DNA of 64,000 nt, taken from assembly GCA_029961685.1 (NCBI GenBank), contig JARWKL010000012.1:16229227-16293226 (forward strand). The letters run 5' to 3'. Under the pieces are notes generated by a model. The model had not been told where the DNA came from. It saw nothing but the letters and a program-made list of their open reading frames with translations, and ran no database searches. This document shows, piece by piece, positions 60,808 to 64,000 of this stretch (positions are counted from its first letter, which is position 1; every line of letters begins with the position of its first letter). This DNA is from Aristolochia californica (lineage: Eukaryota; Streptophyta; Magnoliopsida; Piperales; Aristolochiaceae). A program made the translations under genes and the position numbers.

Positions 60808-61815
60808 TTTTTTAAGAAGTGATAATTTATTAATCAAAGAGAATGAACAAACAAACAAGTGAGGCACACCCCTTACAACAAGGGAATGGAGAGAGGCTCC
60901 CTACTTAGCTAGGGCATCAGCCACAGAATTAGTAGATATGGGAACATGGGACCAAATACAAGTAATTTGGGGGATAATATCCATGATAGAATAAAAAGCA
61001 TCCCAATGTTGCCATGGCAGGGTAGAGGGGCAGGAGAACCATCCAATAATCACCGCGGAATCTCCCTCGATGTGAAGAGGTCTAGAGAGACTATGCCGAA
61101 AAATGGTGAGGCCATTGAGGAGGGCTTGGAGCTCAGCAGAGGTGGAGTCAGAGATGACCATGGGACCAGAGTAGGACATGAGCTGATTGCCGCTTGAGTC
61201 CCGAAACATGCCACCAAAGCTCACCATGCTAGGATTGCCAAAGGAGTTACCATCAAAATTCAACTTGATGAAGCCCAGGTGAGGAGGTTGCCACACCAGC
61301 ATAATAGGAGGTCTAGCTGGTGAGCCCATCTGGGCAAGGGCGTGCCAGTTGTCCTTGAGAGGGCAACCTTGGAGAGAGGAGAACTCCTTTCTGGAGTGGA
61401 GCCACGTAGAGATGGAACCAATGATAGATGAGGCAACCCTATCCTAAGAGAGAAATTTGGCGCCGAATCGCCTATTGTTATGCTCCATCCAAATGCCCCA
61501 TGCCACACAACCAGAGATGAGCATTTTGCCCAACTCGGGCAAGGAGATTCCAAGGAGCAAGCGGCAGACCGAGAGAAGATCCTGAGGCAAGCATAGCTGA
61601 AAGCCAATCCGACTGATAATACTCATCCAAATCGACCATGAAAAAGGGCAAGAGATGAGAAGATGATTGATAGTCTCATCCACAAGGCCACAATGGGGGC
61701 ATGAAGCGCAAGCACTATGGTTACCGCGGTGACGAAGATTGTCAGCAGTAAGGATCTTGTTAAGACCAGCACCCCATAGAAAAAATTTGACCTTCAGGGG
61801 AGCACATCAGTGCTA
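60808..61815 (-). mobile_element. LINE 3' portion with RNase H and zf-RVT
   Basis: Minus strand. RNase H frame 60,901-61,329 ([49 protein letters not shown]) and zf-RVT frame 61,444-61,683 (ETINHLLISCPFSW, AWGIWMEHNNRRFG). Its 3' UTR matches the full-length LINE at 17,043, so same subfamily. The LTR of a plus-strand copia cuts it at 61,816. Confidence 0.85.
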
Positions 61816-62125
61816 TGTTGAAAAACAAGAACATGGGTATTTTGGTCATTTTACCTTTTCATTATTTATATTTCTTGATGTAATCTTATTCTACATATCA
61901 AACTATGTCTACGGACCAAATTTTATGTAGAATAGGAGATATAGAGAATTAGGGTTTTTCACTTAAAGTAGGGGCAATGTTGCAAATTGACCCTACCTAC
62001 TCAACCCTAAATCTAAGAAGCTGAACGAAGTCCAGCCACGAATTTTCAGTTTATTTTCTTATTTTTTCTTCTCTAAGCTCTCTCATTCTCATTCTCTCTC
62101 TTCAACCTTTCTTCTTACGTTTTAC
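61816..62125 (+). repeat. Copia 5' LTR
   Basis: 310-bp TG..CA LTR (TGTTGAAAAACAAGAAC to ACGTTTTACA) followed by the primer-binding site TAGTATCAGAGTAG. Its 3' partner is not visible, so the element probably runs past the right edge. Confidence 0.8.
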
Positions 62126-62830
62126 ATAGTATCAGAGTAGTAGATCACATCTGGGAAGGATCTTTGTGAGTTTTTTCTCCTCTTTGAAGCATAAATCTAC
62201 ATAAAGGAAGATCTTTTTCAAGGTTTTTGGTTACTGGTTTGTAAAAATCCATTTTTTCTCCTTTTTTCTCTGCCATGACCCTAGGGTTATTAGTCCTACT
62301 GTTCTAAGAACATATTTTGATGTTCTAAACTGCAAAAAGAGGCTCTTTCATGCTGATTTGGAAGTGTGCGCCAAAATTCCAGAATTGTAACTGCTGACAT
62401 CAGCCATGTGTAGGTTCCAGTGCACTTTTTCTTCTGAATTTAATTCCCTTGTTGGATTTTCTGGGCTATTTGATCTGGGCACATCTTATAACTGCCCTAA
62501 TTGTGTTTTTTTTACGTGGGGGGGCCCACTTGAACTGGTTGATTTGGAATTTTTGAAGGGTTTATTTAATCTGTTTATTTGATCTTGAGGTTTACACTCC
62601 AGCAAAGGGGTCATATTATCCTAATGGTAAAGGTATTATCACTATCACTTCTGATAAGTTGAATAGTGATAACTACCATACTTGGTCCAGATCTATTAGA
62701 ATGTATTTGAAGGGCAGGAAAAATTTGAAATTTATTAGAGATGACCCTCCTGTTCTTCAGGATGATGATTGGGAGGCTGAAGACAGTCAAGTGATGACTT
62801 GGCTTGTCAAAAACAAGGAATCTAATATTC
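62126..62830 (+). pseudogene. Copia leader and gag N-terminus
   Basis: Leader 62,126-62,600, then gag: [40 protein letters not shown] and DSQVMTWLVKNKESNIL (to 62,830). Gag has one open frame here (62,659-62,853). It is cut by LINE sequence. Confidence 0.75.
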
Positions 62831-63960
62831 TGCAGCTGAATTGGTTGATCTAAATACATGAGACCAAGTACAAGAAATGGTAGATACAATGTCCAAAATA
62901 TCAAGAAAAATCTGCCAATGACGCCATGGGGGGAAGGATGAGGTGGAACACCATCTGATGATAATCTTGGAGTCTCCCTCCATGATAAGGGGACCACTGA
63001 AGCAGTTCTGAAAAATTTGCAAGCCATGAGGAGTTTAAGAGGATCAATCTACCATCCTTAGAGAGCATCATACCATTCGTCAATCAGCCAGTGGAGAATG
63101 TTGGATTTGATGACACCGGGGGATGTTTGGATGAAAATGGAGCGAATCAAAATTCTGCGCCCGTCATGGAGAAGGTTTGGTGGGATCTGGATGATTTCAA
63201 ATGTTTATGTGGGAGCAGGGGGGACTGAGGTATGGTTTTGGGGGGCAAAACAGGAAATTTTGGGGAGGAGGGGGTGCTGTTAGGAGGAGGAGCAGGAGGG
63301 GATGTTGGGGGTTGGGGTTGCGGGGAGGAGAGGTGTGGGAATCTTACTCTGGCATCACTAGGGAGGATTGGTGATTTTGCTGGATCTAGCGCCAGGGAGA
63401 GGCTTTGGAGTCCTGTGAAGAGGAAAATCGAGTCACGTGACCAGAGTTTACGGGATTTCTCAGTTTCTGTGGTTGCTCTCTGGAATTGAAGCTTGAAGTT
63501 GTGGATAGCTTCTACTGGGACACAGATGAATGAGAGTTTTGATCCGTTGGTTGAGGAGATACAAATCACCGGACCAGATTTTCGAACGACCCTCTCGACG
63601 ATAACTCTACATTTTCCGTAATTGAAGCGGAAAATATTATTTTGCTTCTTTCGTTAGGAGACCATCATCCAGGAAGCTTCGTAGTCTTCCGTCGGAGATT
63701 CAGGAAGCTTGCCGGAGCGGTGCCTAGACAGATCCGACCGTTTGTTGTTTTTTCTTCCTCGCCGTGGAGAGACATTTCTTCTCGTCGCAGCATCGTCGCG
63801 TCTTCTACCGGTGTCGGAAATGTTTGCAGTGGCCCTGCCAGAGTGGCGGTGGCCGTCGGGAGTGGTCTAGTAGCCGGCCGTGGGAATGATGACTGTCCGG
63901 GGTGCCCTCTAGCCTTTTGGATTTTGGCGCACATTCACAATTTCAAAATGTTCAACGCAT
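62831..63960 (-). mobile_element. Internally deleted LINE
   Basis: Minus strand. RNase H remnant 62,831-63,030 (GPLIMEGDSKIIIRW, TWSHVFRSTNSA) is joined directly to the end of reverse transcriptase (LSKDGRLILLNS, near 63,060). Further up, a proline-rich frame (63,147-63,569) and frame 63,665-63,934 may be ORF1 remnants, but this GC-richer part is unrecognised. No A-tail is seen at the left junction with copia gag. The right end is unresolved. Confidence 0.5.
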
Positions 63961-64000
63961 GTTAAGCGAAATCACAATCGGTGCATGTTACGCGAATAAA

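Noticed and set aside
63147..63964. New gene or first exon at the right edge
   Set aside because: Proline- and glycine-rich frames overlap on both strands, and reverse-transcriptase and RNase H remnants adjoin. LINE ORF1 debris is the simpler reading, though not proven.
1..64000. tRNA, rRNA, riboswitch, operon or terminator features
   Set aside because: No cloverleaf-like tRNA or rRNA segments were recognised, and bacterial-type features do not apply to this plant nuclear DNA. TGGTATCAGAGC motifs are retrotransposon primer-binding sites, not tRNA genes.
1..64000. Naming the species
   Set aside because: Giant transposon-filled introns occur in several plant lineages. Gene similarity and repeat types are not enough without a database search.

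Overview
This is nuclear DNA from a flowering plant. It holds two split, minus-strand housekeeping genes (GT-AG introns) embedded in a dense, nested mass of retrotransposons. One gene is the replication factor C small subunit RFC4. The other is a plastid-type ferrochelatase (FC2 type) with the C-terminal chlorophyll-binding motif of photosynthetic lineages. The transposons are plant types: Ty1/copia, Ty3/gypsy, L1-type LINEs with a C-terminal RNase H, TRIMs, a hAT-like element and a Tourist-like MITE. The species cannot be named from the sequence alone.

Layout. Positions 1-4,169 are pyrimidine-rich repeats and unassigned DNA that should lie in the last RFC4 intron or 3' region. Positions 4,170-35,026 are RFC4: eleven exons give 308 residues (about 91% of the expected protein) over 30.9 kb. 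Three introns of 8.0, 13.0 and 8.2 kb hold almost all of that length. They contain a full-length copia with a 5-bp target duplication, a full-length LINE with an 18-bp duplication, gypsy and copia pieces, two TRIM families and a MITE. The last RFC4 exon is not in the window. Positions 35,027-47,504 are intergenic: an E2F-type site at the RFC4 start, a GC-richer patch with an open frame, an AT-rich repeated tract, and LTR elements nested in one another. Positions 47,505-55,318 are the last seven exons of ferrochelatase (336 residues plus stop), with a 5.3-kb intron carrying copia, hAT and TRIM nested three deep. Positions 55,319-64,000 are expected to be upstream intron of ferrochelatase and are filled with LINE, copia and TRIM fragments. 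The N-terminal exons were not found.

The two genes are functionally unrelated: RFC4 belongs to the PCNA clamp loader, ferrochelatase inserts iron into protoporphyrin IX in plastids. What unites the window is transposon history, which target-site duplications allow to be read layer by layer. The most unusual structure is a TRIM present as a tandem concatemer (four LTRs, three internal domains) inside one target-site duplication. No complete undescribed gene system was found. The open frames inside the repeats are mostly decayed transposon proteins, and there is no sign of CRISPR, operons, tRNA or rRNA genes.
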